This document shows positions 17,028-26,452 of a DNA stretch of 64,000 bases, piece by piece. A model generated the notes under the pieces. The model did not search any database. It was given only the letters and a program-made list of their open reading frames with translations, and was not told the DNA's origin. A program made the position numbers and the translations under genes. Location of the stretch: positions 1,771,001 to 1,835,000 of the forward strand of contig NZ_UGSI01000002.1 of NCBI RefSeq assembly GCF_900454495.1. The letters run 5' to 3'. Within the stretch, counting starts at the first letter, position 1. Each line of letters begins with the position of its first letter. The stretch comes from Paenibacillus macerans (GTDB taxonomy: Bacteria > Bacillota > Bacilli > Paenibacillales > Paenibacillaceae).

Positions 17028-18035
17028 ATGAGAGTTAAATTACGTTCCATTCCGTTTATGTATAAGCTTCTCGGCAGCGTGCTGCTGCTCGTCGTCTGCT
17101 TCGTGATCTCGATGTTGTTCGGCGCGCAGGAAACGGCGCCGCATGAACTGTGGCTGGCGCTTACTTCGGCTGCATCCGAAGGGAATGTACTCACGCTGCA
17201 AGAGATCCGTTTGCCGCGTGAACTGGCCGCGATGCTGGCCGGCGCCGCGCTTGCCGTATCCGGCGCGATTATGCAAGGGGTCACCCGCAATCCGCTCGCC
17301 GATCCCGGCTTGCTGGGACTCACGTCCGGCGCCAACCTGGCGCTTGCCGTCATTTTTGCGTGCATCCCGGGTATCAGCTACTTCGGCATCATGCTGGCTT
17401 GTTTTATCGGCGCCGCCGCAGGCGGAGGGCTGGTCGTCGGACTTGGCGCGGTGCGCCGGGGGAACTTGTCCCCAGTTCGCATCGTGCTCGCGGGAGCGGC
17501 CATCTCCACCTTTCTGCAGGCCGCCACGGAAGGCATCAGCCTTGCGTTCAAAATCTCCAAGGATGTCTCCATGTGGACGGCCGGAGGCTTAATCGGGACA
17601 AATTGGGAGCAAATTCAGACGGTCGCGCCGGTCATTGTTGCCGGAATCGCGGTGTCCGTCATGTACTCCGGCCATTTAACGATTCTCAGCCTGAGCGACG
17701 AGGTGGCGGTAGGCCTGGGGCAAAAGCTCGCGCGGATCAAATTTATTCTGTTTGCCCTGGTCATCCTGCTGACGGGGGCCGCGGTGGCGCTCGCCGGAAA
17801 CATCGCCTTCCTCGGGCTGATGATTCCGCATATCGTCCGCAAGATCGTGGGCACGGATTACCGTTATATCCTGCCTTTTTCGGTGTTTGCGGGAGCCGCC
17901 TTCATGCTGCTGGCGGATACGCTCGCCCGGACCATCAACGCCCCTTACGAGACGCCCATGGCGGCGATTGTGGCCATGGCAGGCTTGCCGTTTTTCCTGC
18001 TTGTCGTGCGTAAAGGGGGCAAATCGCTATCATGA
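17028..18035 (+). CDS. FecCD-family siderophore permease, first subunit (FeuB type)
   Basis: 335 residues from ATG 17028 (AAGG 11 bases upstream); a GTG at 17019 is possible but too close to that site. About nine or ten membrane segments. The family motif LPRELAAMLAGAALAVSGAIMQ..TRNPLADPGLLG is present near residue 65, and the ATPase-docking region near residue 260 (IAFLGLMIPHIVRKIVG) is typical. Forms a heterodimeric channel with the next gene product. No ATPase gene follows, as in B. subtilis feuABC, whose ATPase (YusV) is encoded elsewhere. Confidence 0.88.
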   Translation: MRVKLRSIPFMYKLLGSVLLLVVCFVISMLFGAQETAPHELWLALTSAASEGNVLTLQEIRLPRELAAMLAGAALAVSGAIMQGVTRNPLADPGLLGLTSGANLALAVIFACIPGISYFGIMLACFIGAAAGGGLVVGLGAVRRGNLSPVRIVLAGAAISTFLQAATEGISLAFKISKDVSMWTAGGLIGTNWEQIQTVAPVIVAGIAVSVMYSGHLTILSLSDEVAVGLGQKLARIKFILFALVILLTGAAVALAGNIAFLGLMIPHIVRKIVGTDYRYILPFSVFAGAAFMLLADTLARTINAPYETPMAAIVAMAGLPFFLLVVRKGGKSLS

Positions 18036-19039
18036 ATCCGTCCGCTTTTGTTCGGAAACAGCGTATCATTTTGCTGATCAGCCTCGGGGCCATCGTTCTG
18101 ACGGCTGTTGCCAGCATGGGGTTCGGCTATTCTTCTCTGTCCTTCGACAGGCTGCTTCCCGTGCTGCTGGGCCACGGCACGTTTAAGGAGGAGTTCGTTC
18201 TGTTTTCCGTCAGACTGCCGCGAATTCTGGTCACATTGTTGTCGGGAATGGCCTTGGCGTTATCCGGGTCGATCCTGCAAAGCGTTACCCGCAACGATTT
18301 GGCCGACCCGGGCATCGTCGGCATCAATTCCGGAGCAGGCGTGGCGATCTCCGTGTTTTTTCTGTATTTTCCGATCGAAACGGGATCGTTTGCCTATATT
18401 CTGCCTTTTGTTGCGTTTGTCGGGGCTTTGATCACGGCCATACTCGTGTATATTTTCTCGTGCAGCCGGACCCGGGGGCTTGATCCCGTTCGCCTCGTCT
18501 TGGTTGGAGTGGGCTTCTCCATGGCGCTGTCGGGGATTATGATCGTGATTATTTCCTCGGCGGAACGCGCTAAGGTGGACTTTATCGCCAAATGGATTGC
18601 CGGCAATATTTGGGGTACGGACTGGCCTTTTATCGGGGCCTTGCTTCCGTGGCTGATCCTGCTTGTGCCGTTTACTTTGTTTAAATCCCGGCAGCTTAAT
18701 CTGCTCAGCTTAAGCGAGGCATCGGCGATCGGCGTGGGCGTTCATCTTGAGCGCGAGCGGCTGATCCTGATTTTGGCCGCCGTCGCGGCATCCGCATCGG
18801 CGGTTTCCGTCACCGGGGGCATCGCCTTCATCGGCCTGATGGCTCCGCACATCGCCAAAGCGCTGGTCGGACCGCGCAATCAGCTGTTCATTCCCGTCGC
18901 GGTGCTGCTGGGCGGGTGGCTGCTGCTCATCGCCGACACGATCGGCCGCAATCTGGTCGATCCCGACGGGATTCCGGCCGGTGTTATGGCCTCGCTGCTC
19001 GGGGTGCCTTATTTTGCTTATTTACTGCTTAAAAAATAG
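18032..19039 (+). CDS. FecCD-family siderophore permease, second subunit (FeuC type)
   Basis: 335 residues; ATG 18032 overlaps the previous stop as ATGA. Same fold and motifs as its neighbour: LPRILVTLLSGMALALSGSI, then TRNDLADPGIVGI near the N-terminus, and IAFIGLMAPHIAKALVG in the coupling region. Last gene of the operon. The ATPase partner is not in the window. Confidence 0.88.
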   Translation: MNPSAFVRKQRIILLISLGAIVLTAVASMGFGYSSLSFDRLLPVLLGHGTFKEEFVLFSVRLPRILVTLLSGMALALSGSILQSVTRNDLADPGIVGINSGAGVAISVFFLYFPIETGSFAYILPFVAFVGALITAILVYIFSCSRTRGLDPVRLVLVGVGFSMALSGIMIVIISSAERAKVDFIAKWIAGNIWGTDWPFIGALLPWLILLVPFTLFKSRQLNLLSLSEASAIGVGVHLERERLILILAAVAASASAVSVTGGIAFIGLMAPHIAKALVGPRNQLFIPVAVLLGGWLLLIADTIGRNLVDPDGIPAGVMASLLGVPYFAYLLLKK

Positions 19040-19064
19040 CGTCAGCATATAGGCTCAACCTCTC

Positions 19065-19356
19065 AACCTAGAAATCGGCGCTTGACGGTTGGCTGCTGGA
19101 ACGATGAACTGAACGATGAACCGTCGGCGTTCAAAATAGCGGAACTTTATGTACTTATTATCCGGAGCTAGGCATGTTCACCCTCATTAACGGAATTTTA
19201 TGGCCTTATTTTCCTAAGAGTAGTCCAGATCGCGAGTATTTGTTGCGGTTCGTAGAAAATAGCGACATAAATTCCCTCTATTTCTCTTTGAATGGGGGAC
19301 ATCGCCACAATAACGCCATTTTTTACCCTTATATTTTCGCGAGAGTTAAAAGTATA
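19065..19356 (+). repeat. Dispersed intergenic repeat family R1, copy 1
   Basis: Shares order and wording with copies at about 36626 and 55233: a GCCAAC/CCGTCGGC lead-in, then units of the form AACGGCATTTTTTGCCCTTATTTTCC separated by AAATAG...CATAAATT pieces. It contains no credible gene. Located between the siderophore operon and ruvC. Confidence 0.7.
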
Positions 19357-19360
19357 AGAA

Positions 19361-19412
19361 AAGCGCAAGCACAGAAGATGGATATCCTCTTCCTGCTTGC
19401 GCTTGTTTGTTT
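19361..19412 (+). terminator. Intrinsic terminator upstream of ruvC
   Basis: AAGCGCAAGCA (19361-19371) pairs perfectly with TGCTTGCGCTT (19394-19404); an inner GAAGA/TCTTC pair extends it; GTTTGTTTTT follows. It insulates ruvC from upstream transcription. Confidence 0.8.
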
Positions 19413-19566
19413 TTCCCCTTCATCAATCCCGGCGCTCTACAAACTTTTTCCTCAATGTGCGCGATCTTTTGTTATAATAAAGTGAATACATATGTTCGCT
19501 TCAAAAAAGGACGCGAGCTCCGCAAGCAAAACGGGAGTTCGAGCATACATTTGGGGAGAGATGAGC

Positions 19567-20070
19567 TTGCGTATACTTGGAATCGACCCTGGGATCGCGA
19601 TCGTGGGGTTTGGATTTATCGATAAACAAGGGAGCAAACTGACTCCGGTGCAATACGGCTGCATTCAGACGGAGGCGCACACGCCGGAGGAAGAAAGGCT
19701 GCTTCATGTATATGAAGGCATGGTGCAGTTGATCGAAAAATATAACCCGGACGCGGTGGCGCTGGAGAAGCTGTTTTTTAACCGCAACGTCACGACGGCG
19801 ATGTCGGTTGGACAAGCGAGGGGCGTGCTGGTGCTGGCGGCGGTCCAGAAAGGGCTGCCGGTCGCGGAATACACGCCGATGCAGGTCAAGCAGGCGATCG
19901 TCGGATACGGCAAAGCCGAAAAGCGGCAGGTGCAGGAAATGACCCGCATGTTCCTGAAGCTGCAGGCGATCCCGAAGCCGGACGATGTGGCCGATGCTTT
20001 AGCCGTCGCAATTTGCCACGCGCATTCTTACACATTAAATTCTAAATTAAACGAGGTATTGCGTTCATGA
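19567..20070 (+). CDS. ruvC: Holliday junction endonuclease RuvC
   Basis: 167 residues from TTG 19567, preferred over ATG 19561 because GGGGAG is eight bases upstream and the product then starts MRILGIDPG like other RuvC proteins. All four acidic metal ligands are present: D7, E67 (ALEKLFF), D140 and D143 (KPDDVADALA). Cuts Holliday junctions with RuvAB. Bacillus subtilis lacks ruvC and uses RecU, so its presence separates this organism from Bacillus proper. A TATAAT at 19473-19478 lies upstream. Overlaps ruvA by four bases. Confidence 0.95.
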   Translation: MRILGIDPGIAIVGFGFIDKQGSKLTPVQYGCIQTEAHTPEEERLLHVYEGMVQLIEKYNPDAVALEKLFFNRNVTTAMSVGQARGVLVLAAVQKGLPVAEYTPMQVKQAIVGYGKAEKRQVQEMTRMFLKLQAIPKPDDVADALAVAICHAHSYTLNSKLNEVLRS

Positions 20071-20684
20071 TCGATTTTTTGCGGGGCCAGGTGGCCCATT
20101 TGGAAACGGAATATGTTGTACTCGACGTGCAGGGCGTAGGTTATCAGGTGTTTTGCCCGAACCCGTATGCGTTTGCCGCGAAAGGACAAGAGACGGTGAC
20201 GATCTATACGCATCATCATGTCCGTGAAGACGCGATTTTGCTGTTCGGCTTTCCCACCCGCGAAGAGCAGAGGCTGTTCCGCAAGCTGATCGAGGTGTCC
20301 GGCATCGGGCCGCGCGTGGCGCTGGGCATTTTGAGCGGGGGCAGTCCGGACCATGTGGTGGCGGCGATTCACCAGGAGAATATCGGCTTTCTGACCAAAC
20401 TTCCGGGCATCGGCAAAAAAACGGCGCAGCGTATGATTTTGGACCTGAAAGACAAGCTCGAAGGGATGGGCGGCCCCTCTTTATTTGATGATCCGTCCGA
20501 GGCTCTCCCTGCGGCCGAATCCGCTTATCCCGGCTGGCCGGAAGCCCGGGAAGGGCTTAAGGCGCTTGGATACACGGATGCCGAATTGGACAAGGTGTGG
20601 CATCGCATGAAGGAGGATGTCGCCCCGGATGAAGCGGTGGATTCGGTAATGAAAAAGGCGCTCAAGCTGCTGTATGCCGGCTGA
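20067..20684 (+). CDS. ruvA: Holliday junction helicase subunit RuvA
   Basis: 205 residues. OB-fold domain I (MIDFLRGQVAHLETEYVVLD), tandem helix-hairpin-helix domain II (FRKLIEVSGIGPRVALGILS and FLTKLPGIGKKTAQRMILDL), an acidic linker, and domain III (ALGYTDAELDKV) that contacts RuvB. Binds four-way junctions and recruits the RuvB motor. ATG overlaps the ruvC stop. Confidence 0.96.
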   Translation: MIDFLRGQVAHLETEYVVLDVQGVGYQVFCPNPYAFAAKGQETVTIYTHHHVREDAILLFGFPTREEQRLFRKLIEVSGIGPRVALGILSGGSPDHVVAAIHQENIGFLTKLPGIGKKTAQRMILDLKDKLEGMGGPSLFDDPSEALPAAESAYPGWPEAREGLKALGYTDAELDKVWHRMKEDVAPDEAVDSVMKKALKLLYAG

Positions 20685-20717
20685 TGAGAGAAGGACTGGA
20701 AGGAGAGCGAACGCGCA

Positions 20718-21725
20718 ATGATGGAAGACCGGATCATATCGGCGAATTTGATGATGGAGGATCAGGCCGTCGAGCTGAGCCTCCGTCCCCGCTACTTGGC
20801 GGAATATATCGGACAAAGCCAAATCAAGGAAAATTTAAAAATCTACATCGAAGCGGCGAAAATGCGCAATGAAGCGCTGGACCACGTTCTGCTTTACGGG
20901 CCGCCGGGACTGGGCAAAACGACGCTGGCGAACATTATCGCCAACGAGCTTGGCGTCAACATCCGCACAACGTCGGGCCCGGCGATTGAACGGCCCGGCG
21001 ATTTGGCCGCCCTGCTGACGAATCTGCAGGAAGGCGATGTGCTGTTCATCGACGAAATTCACCGCCTGCACCGCACGGTTGAAGAAGTGCTGTATCCGGC
21101 GATGGAGGATTTCGCGCTGGACATCATGATCGGGAAAGGGCCAAGCGCCCGCTCGGTCCGGCTCGATTTGCCGCCGTTTACGCTGGTGGGGGCGACCACC
21201 CGGGCAGGCCTGTTGTCGGCGCCGCTGCGCGACCGCTTCGGCGTCGTCAGCCGCCTCGAGTTCTATACGATCGGCGAGCTTAGCTTCATCGTATCCCGGG
21301 GAGCCGATATTTTCGGCATCGAAATGGTCGGCGACGCCGCCGAGGAGATCGCTTTAAGATCGCGGGGGACGCCGCGGATTGCGAACCGGCTGTTAAGACG
21401 CGTCCGGGATTACGCGCAGGTGCGGGGCGACGGGATGATCACGACGGACATCGCCAAGGAGGCGTTAAAGATGCTGCAGGTCGATCCGATGGGACTCGAT
21501 CTTATCGATCACAAGATGCTGCGGGCGATGATTACGAGCTTCCGGGGAGGTCCGGTCGGACTCGATACGATTGCGGCGACGATCGGCGAAGAAAGCCAAA
21601 CGATCGAAGACGTGTACGAGCCATATTTGCTGCAGATCGGATTTTTGCAGCGAACCCCGCGCGGCCGTATGGTGACCCCCGCAGCTTACCAGCATTTGGG
21701 GCTGCCCATGCCGGAAAGCCCTTAA
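20718..21725 (+). CDS. ruvB: Holliday junction branch-migration ATPase RuvB
   Basis: 335-residue AAA+ ATPase. N-terminal LRPRYLAEYIGQ, Walker A GPPGLGKTTLANII, Walker B LFIDEIHRLH, sensor 1 GATTRAGLLSAPLRDRFG, and a C-terminal winged helix ending in GFLQRTPRGRM. Forms hexamers on DNA flanking RuvA and drives branch migration. Start ATG 20718, with a second ATG one codon later. Confidence 0.97.
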   Translation: MMEDRIISANLMMEDQAVELSLRPRYLAEYIGQSQIKENLKIYIEAAKMRNEALDHVLLYGPPGLGKTTLANIIANELGVNIRTTSGPAIERPGDLAALLTNLQEGDVLFIDEIHRLHRTVEEVLYPAMEDFALDIMIGKGPSARSVRLDLPPFTLVGATTRAGLLSAPLRDRFGVVSRLEFYTIGELSFIVSRGADIFGIEMVGDAAEEIALRSRGTPRIANRLLRRVRDYAQVRGDGMITTDIAKEALKMLQVDPMGLDLIDHKMLRAMITSFRGGPVGLDTIAATIGEESQTIEDVYEPYLLQIGFLQRTPRGRMVTPAAYQHLGLPMPESP

Positions 21726-21780
21726 AGGGGAAATTCGCTAGCATTCGGGTAACATTACATCATAGAGAGGAGAAGCGGTT

Positions 21781-23877
21781 TTGAAAGGGACGAGACGGGC
21801 AATGACATTCAGCAAATGGGGAAAAGGAATCGCGGCCGCTTTGCTGTTAACTGCAGCGGTCCAATTCCCGGGGGTTGCCGGCGCCGCAGCTTCCGAACAA
21901 ATTCGCGTAGCTATGTACCTGGATCTTGGCAGCACGTACAAGTCGACCGTGCCGGCGGTAACGCTGAAGACGGAAGCGGCTGCGGAAGCGGGCATCATGG
22001 CCGGCGGAGAGTTTGCGCCTTGGCTGGAAATGGCCGCAGCCGAAACCTCCCGGTTTAGCGTCAGCGGCTTTAAAGTGAAGGCGCTGGAAAGCACCGACTG
22101 GGGAACGGTCGCCGCCGCGGTCAAAAAATTGCAGGGTACCGCCGACAAACCGGTGGCCTACGCGGTCGATCGGCCGGCCGGCACGGTTTACCGGATTTAT
22201 ACCGGCCCGTATGCCAGCGCGGCCGAGGCTCTGACAGCTGCCGGCCGGGTCAGCCAAGCCTTGTCCGGCCAGCTCCTGGGCCAAAAGCCAAGCGTACGGG
22301 GACCTTATTACATATCGGCCGGCCTTTTCGGTTCACGGAATGAAGCCGAATCGCTAGCCAAAACGTTGAGCGGGCAGGACGCCGAGGCGTTTGTGGCCAT
22401 GACCGGCCCGCAAAAGTATGCGGTGTGGGTCGGGGGGATGTCCAGCGTGGCCGAACAAGCGACATTGCAGGCCGAACTGGCCCTAACCGCGCCCCAGCTG
22501 TTTTTAACCCCTGTGGATTTGGCAACGCCAGCCCTTCTGCTGCATAATGATGTTTCACTCGCTTTGGGCGCCCCGAATGGGGCCGTGCATTACGAACTGT
22601 ACGGAGAAGGGGCCAAGCTGATGGTCCGTGACAATAAAGACAGCTCGGCCATAAAGGTCGTCGAGCGTTCCGAACGCCGGTACCGGGGCGATTTTGAAAT
22701 CAGTAAAGTGAACGGGCAGTTGGCGCTGGTCAATGTGTTGCCGCTAGAGCAATATTTATATTCGGTCGTATCCGCCGAAGTACCGTCTTCATGGCCGCAG
22801 GAGGCGCTTAAGGCGCAGGCTGTCGCCGCCCGCAGCTACGCGCTGTATAACGCGCAATTGAACAAGTATAAGGTTGCGGGCTTGGTGGATACAACATTAA
22901 GCCAAGTCTACAATGGTGTAGATCAGGAGGCGGACAGCGTCGTGAAGGCGGTCGAAAGCACCGCCGGCGAAGTGCTGAAGGTAAGCGGCAAAGTGATTGA
23001 GGGCCTGTTCTCGTCCAATAGCGGCGGCGTCACCGCAGATTCCGCGGAAGTGTGGAGCAACGTCAATCCGATTTACGCCAGCGTCCCGAGCGAAGGCGAC
23101 GAATCGGCCCAGGCTTCATTAAAAACGTGGTACCAGGTTCTGCTCGACAACGGCAAAACCGGGTATGTCCGGGAAGATAACGCCAAGCTTGCGGAAACGA
23201 ACGCGGCCGGGCTGCCGCTAATGACCGTGACGGCCAACAATGTAAACGTACGTCCGCTTCCCTTGATTCAATCCGACGTCAACCCGGTGGCGAAACTAAA
23301 CCCGGGAGATAAGGCCATCGTGCTCAGCAAGGTGGCGGAGTCCACCGCTTATGCCTGGATTCGGGGGCCTTACACCTCCGATCAGCTGTTAAAATCGCTC
23401 AAAGGCAAAACGGCGACCGAGCCGCCTGCGCCGATTACGAGTCTGGAGGTTGCGCAAAGAGGACCGTCCGGAAGGGTGACGCAAATCAAGGCGAACGGCC
23501 AAATTTTGGACATCAAATACCCGGATTCGTTCAGATCCGCATTAAACGGCCTGCCGAGCACCTTGTTTGAAATTGTGCCTACCGGAAGGTATACTGTTCA
23601 AGGTGCCGAAGGCGCTGCCGGTACGGCAGCTTCGGATGCTACGATTTTATCGGCTTCCGGAAAAACGAGCTTAAGCGGCGGAAATATGGTGGTGCTGGGT
23701 GCGGAACAAACGGCCCGGGTTATTGACAAGAGCAGCGCCTTTCTGTTTGTCGGCCGCGGAAACGGCCACGGGCTCGGATTATCCCAATGGGGAGCCAAAG
23801 GATTGGCCGACGCCGGGTATGATTACCGGAAAATATTGCAACACTACTACCAAAATGTAACTATCGTTAAGGAATGA
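21781..23877 (+). CDS. SpoIID/LytB-domain sporulation protein, long form with SPOR-like repeats
   Basis: 698 residues from TTG 21781 (GAGGAG site). Signal peptide with possible cleavage after AGA near residue 35. Two SPOR-like peptidoglycan-binding stretches (about residues 120-240: VYRIYTGPYASAAEAL, then YYISAGLFGSRNEAESLAK) precede the SpoIID/LytB core (about 300-400: LPLEQYLYSVVSAEVPSSW, then AVAARSYALYN) and a C-terminal GRGNGHGLGLSQWGAKGLA motif near the end. The family's SpoIID is a lytic transglycosylase needed for engulfment; B. subtilis SpoIID is about half this length. Inserted between ruvB and queA, which are adjacent in B. subtilis. It could instead be a LytB-type cell-wall hydrolase modifier. 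Confidence 0.82.
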   Translation: MKGTRRAMTFSKWGKGIAAALLLTAAVQFPGVAGAAASEQIRVAMYLDLGSTYKSTVPAVTLKTEAAAEAGIMAGGEFAPWLEMAAAETSRFSVSGFKVKALESTDWGTVAAAVKKLQGTADKPVAYAVDRPAGTVYRIYTGPYASAAEALTAAGRVSQALSGQLLGQKPSVRGPYYISAGLFGSRNEAESLAKTLSGQDAEAFVAMTGPQKYAVWVGGMSSVAEQATLQAELALTAPQLFLTPVDLATPALLLHNDVSLALGAPNGAVHYELYGEGAKLMVRDNKDSSAIKVVERSERRYRGDFEISKVNGQLALVNVLPLEQYLYSVVSAEVPSSWPQEALKAQAVAARSYALYNAQLNKYKVAGLVDTTLSQVYNGVDQEADSVVKAVESTAGEVLKVSGKVIEGLFSSNSGGVTADSAEVWSNVNPIYASVPSEGDESAQASLKTWYQVLLDNGKTGYVREDNAKLAETNAAGLPLMTVTANNVNVRPLPLIQSDVNPVAKLNPGDKAIVLSKVAESTAYAWIRGPYTSDQLLKSLKGKTATEPPAPITSLEVAQRGPSGRVTQIKANGQILDIKYPDSFRSALNGLPSTLFEIVPTGRYTVQGAEGAAGTAASDATILSASGKTSLSGGNMVVLGAEQTARVIDKSSAFLFVGRGNGHGLGLSQWGAKGLADAGYDYRKILQHYYQNVTIVKE

Positions 23878-23885
23878 GCAGAGTT

Positions 23886-24914
23886 ATGAATGTGGATATG
23901 TACGATTTCGAGCTCCCGGAGGAGCTGATTGCCCAAACTCCGCTTCCGGAGCGAAGCGCTTCGCGATTGCTGACGTTGAATAAGGAAACCGGAGAAATTC
24001 GCCATCATGTTTTTCCCGATATTTTGGATTATCTTCATCCCGGCGATACGCTTGTGCTGAACGATACCCGCGTCATCCCGGCCCGGTTGTTCGGGGTCAA
24101 GCAGGATACCGGCGCCAAAGCGGAAGTGCTGCTGCTGAAGAACCTTGGGGAAGACCGCTGGGAAGCCTTGGTCAAGCCCGGGAAAAAACTGAAGACAGGC
24201 GCGGTAATCGTTTTTGGCGACGAGCTGCGGGCGACGGTGGAATCGGAAGCGGACATGGGCGAGCGGGTGCTTCGTTTTTCTTACAAAGGAATTTTCAACG
24301 AAATTTTGGATCGTTTGGGCCAAATGCCGCTGCCCCCTTATATCAAAGAAAAATTGGACGACCGCGAGCGGTATCAAACCGTGTATTCCAAACATGAAGG
24401 CTCGGCGGCGGCGCCTACGGCCGGGCTTCATTTTACCGAGGAGCTATTGGAGCAGGTACGGGCCAAAGGGGTTAACATCGCGTTTGTGACGCTGCATGTC
24501 GGTCTCGGCACATTTCGCCCGATGGCGGTGGAGCGGGTGGAGGATCATGTCATGCACGAGGAATATTACGTGCTGCCTCAGGAGACGGCCGATATTATCA
24601 ACCAAACTAAAGCCAAAGGCGGCAGAGTTATCGCCGTCGGAACGACGTCCGCGCGCACGCTGGAGACGGTCGCTCAAGCATGCAAAGGCGGTCCGATCGT
24701 CCGCAGCAGCGGATGGACCGGGATTTTCATTTACCCGGGTTATGAATTCGGGTTGGTGGATGCTATGCTGACGAATTTCCATCTTCCAAAATCGACACTC
24801 GTCATGCTGGTCAGCGCGCTGGCCGGCCGGGACCATATTATGGCCGCCTACAAAGAAGCGATCGCGATGAAATACCGCTTTTTCAGCTTTGGCGACGCCA
24901 TGTTTATTTATTAA
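23886..24914 (+). CDS. queA: S-adenosylmethionine:tRNA ribosyltransferase-isomerase QueA
   Basis: 342 residues from ATG 23886, giving the usual N-terminus MNVDMYDFELPEELIAQTPL and the same length as B. subtilis QueA; an ATG at 23874 overlapping the previous stop is possible. Transfers and isomerises the ribosyl group of SAM to preQ1 in tRNA, forming epoxyqueuosine. Conserved blocks: LNDTRVIPARLFG, KHEGSAAAPTAGLHF and VGTTSARTLE. Followed by tgt, the preceding step of the pathway. Confidence 0.95.
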   Translation: MNVDMYDFELPEELIAQTPLPERSASRLLTLNKETGEIRHHVFPDILDYLHPGDTLVLNDTRVIPARLFGVKQDTGAKAEVLLLKNLGEDRWEALVKPGKKLKTGAVIVFGDELRATVESEADMGERVLRFSYKGIFNEILDRLGQMPLPPYIKEKLDDRERYQTVYSKHEGSAAAPTAGLHFTEELLEQVRAKGVNIAFVTLHVGLGTFRPMAVERVEDHVMHEEYYVLPQETADIINQTKAKGGRVIAVGTTSARTLETVAQACKGGPIVRSSGWTGIFIYPGYEFGLVDAMLTNFHLPKSTLVMLVSALAGRDHIMAAYKEAIAMKYRFFSFGDAMFIY

Positions 24915-24938
24915 GAATGAAGAGGACGGTTGATTAGA

Positions 24939-26078
24939 GTGGCAGCAGCTATCACGTATGAGCATATTAAAACCTGCAAGCAGTCCGGAGCAAGACTAGG
25001 CCGCGTGCATACGCCGCACGGAACGTTCGACACTCCGGCATTTATGCCGGTCGGCACCCAAGCCACGGTTAAAACGATGAGTCCCGAGGAATTGAAGGAG
25101 ATGGATGCGCGGATTATTCTCAGCAATACGTACCATCTCTTTTTGCGGCCGGGCCACGAGATTATCCGCGAAGCGGGCGGACTGCACAAGTTCATGAATT
25201 GGGACCGGGCGATTCTGACCGACAGTGGAGGCTTTCAGGTGTTTTCGCTGGCCGAAATGCGCAAAATCACGGAAGAAGGCGTGCATTTCCGCTCCCATTT
25301 AAACGGCGACAAGCTGTTCTTGTCCCCCGAAGTCGCCATGGAAATCCAAAACGCGCTTGGATCCGATATCATGATGGCCTTTGACGAGTGCCCCCCTTAC
25401 CCGGCGGAATACGATTACGTGAAAAGTTCGACGGAACGTACGTCGAGATGGGCCGAGCGCTGTCTCAAAAGCCACTCCCGTCCGCACGATCAAGGCCTGT
25501 TTGCAATCGTGCAGGGCGGCATGCACGAAGATTTGCGCAAACAAAGCGCGCGGGATTTGACTTCCCTGGATTTTCCGGGGTATGCTATTGGTGGACTAAG
25601 TGTAGGCGAGCCCAAGCAATTAATGTATGAGGTGCTGGAATATACCGTGCCCCTTCTTCCTGCGGACAAACCGCGGTATTTGATGGGCGTCGGTTCGCCT
25701 GATGCGTTGATCGAAGGCGCGATTCGCGGCGTCGATATGTTTGACTGCGTCCTGCCGACCCGCATCGCCCGCAATGGCACGACGATGACCAGCCAAGGCA
25801 GACTGGTGGTGCGAAATGCCCAGTATGCCAATGATTTCGGACCGCTTGACCCCGAATGCGATTGCTACACGTGCCGAAATTATTCCAGGGCTTATCTTCG
25901 CCATTTGATCAAAGCGGACGAAACGTTCGGGCTTCGGCTAACTACATACCATAACCTGCATTTCCTGATCACCCTCATGAAAAATGTCCGCCAAGCTATT
26001 ATGGAAGACAGGTTGCTTAGTTTCCGGGATGAGTTTTTTGAAAAGTACGGTTTGTTTGGCAACGACAAGGGATTTTAA
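24939..26078 (+). CDS. tgt: Queuine/preQ1 tRNA-guanine transglycosylase
   Basis: 379 residues from GTG 24939 (MAAAITYEHIKTCKQ); TTG 24930 is an alternative only three bases from AGAGGA. Exchanges guanine 34 for preQ1 in tRNAs with GUN anticodons. Catalytic aspartate in ILTDSGGFQVFS, nucleophile aspartate in GVDMFDCVLPTRIARNG, and the zinc site CDCYTCRNYSRAYLRHL. Length equals B. subtilis Tgt (381). Confidence 0.96.
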   Translation: MAAAITYEHIKTCKQSGARLGRVHTPHGTFDTPAFMPVGTQATVKTMSPEELKEMDARIILSNTYHLFLRPGHEIIREAGGLHKFMNWDRAILTDSGGFQVFSLAEMRKITEEGVHFRSHLNGDKLFLSPEVAMEIQNALGSDIMMAFDECPPYPAEYDYVKSSTERTSRWAERCLKSHSRPHDQGLFAIVQGGMHEDLRKQSARDLTSLDFPGYAIGGLSVGEPKQLMYEVLEYTVPLLPADKPRYLMGVGSPDALIEGAIRGVDMFDCVLPTRIARNGTTMTSQGRLVVRNAQYANDFGPLDPECDCYTCRNYSRAYLRHLIKADETFGLRLTTYHNLHFLITLMKNVRQAIMEDRLLSFRDEFFEKYGLFGNDKGF

Positions 26079-26119
26079 GCGTCCGCAGTAGTTTTGCAGT
26101 GTGAAAGGGGGGAACACGC

Positions 26120-26443
26120 ATGTTTCATTTTGCAGCAGCAGGAGGAGCCGGCGGAGCCGGAGGCACAGGCTCCCTGATCCAGATGATCATTCCGTTCGTT
26201 ATCATGATCGCCGTATTTTACTTTTTGCTGATCCGTCCTCAGAAGAAAAAGCAGCAGCAGCGCAACACCATGCTGAATTCGCTGAAAAAAGGCGACAAGA
26301 TCGTGACGATCGGCGGCCTGCACGGTACGATTATGGAGATGACGGACGATACGGTCGTCATTCGCGTGAACGACGTCACCAAGCTGACGTTCGACCGCAG
26401 CGCCATCAGCCACAGTATCAATTCGGGGGCCGACGGCAAATAA
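26120..26443 (+). CDS. yajC: Preprotein translocase accessory subunit YajC
   Basis: 107 residues. Gly/Ala-rich N-terminus, one membrane helix (about 20-40) ending in FLLIRPQKKKQQQ, then a small soluble domain with LKKGDKIVTIGGLHGTI. Associates with SecDF-YidC. Strong ribosome binding site (GGGGGG). Follows tgt as in most bacteria; the window also holds secD and secF. Confidence 0.94.
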   Translation: MFHFAAAGGAGGAGGTGSLIQMIIPFVIMIAVFYFLLIRPQKKKQQQRNTMLNSLKKGDKIVTIGGLHGTIMEMTDDTVVIRVNDVTKLTFDRSAISHSINSGADGK

Positions 26444-26452
26444 CCGCACAAA

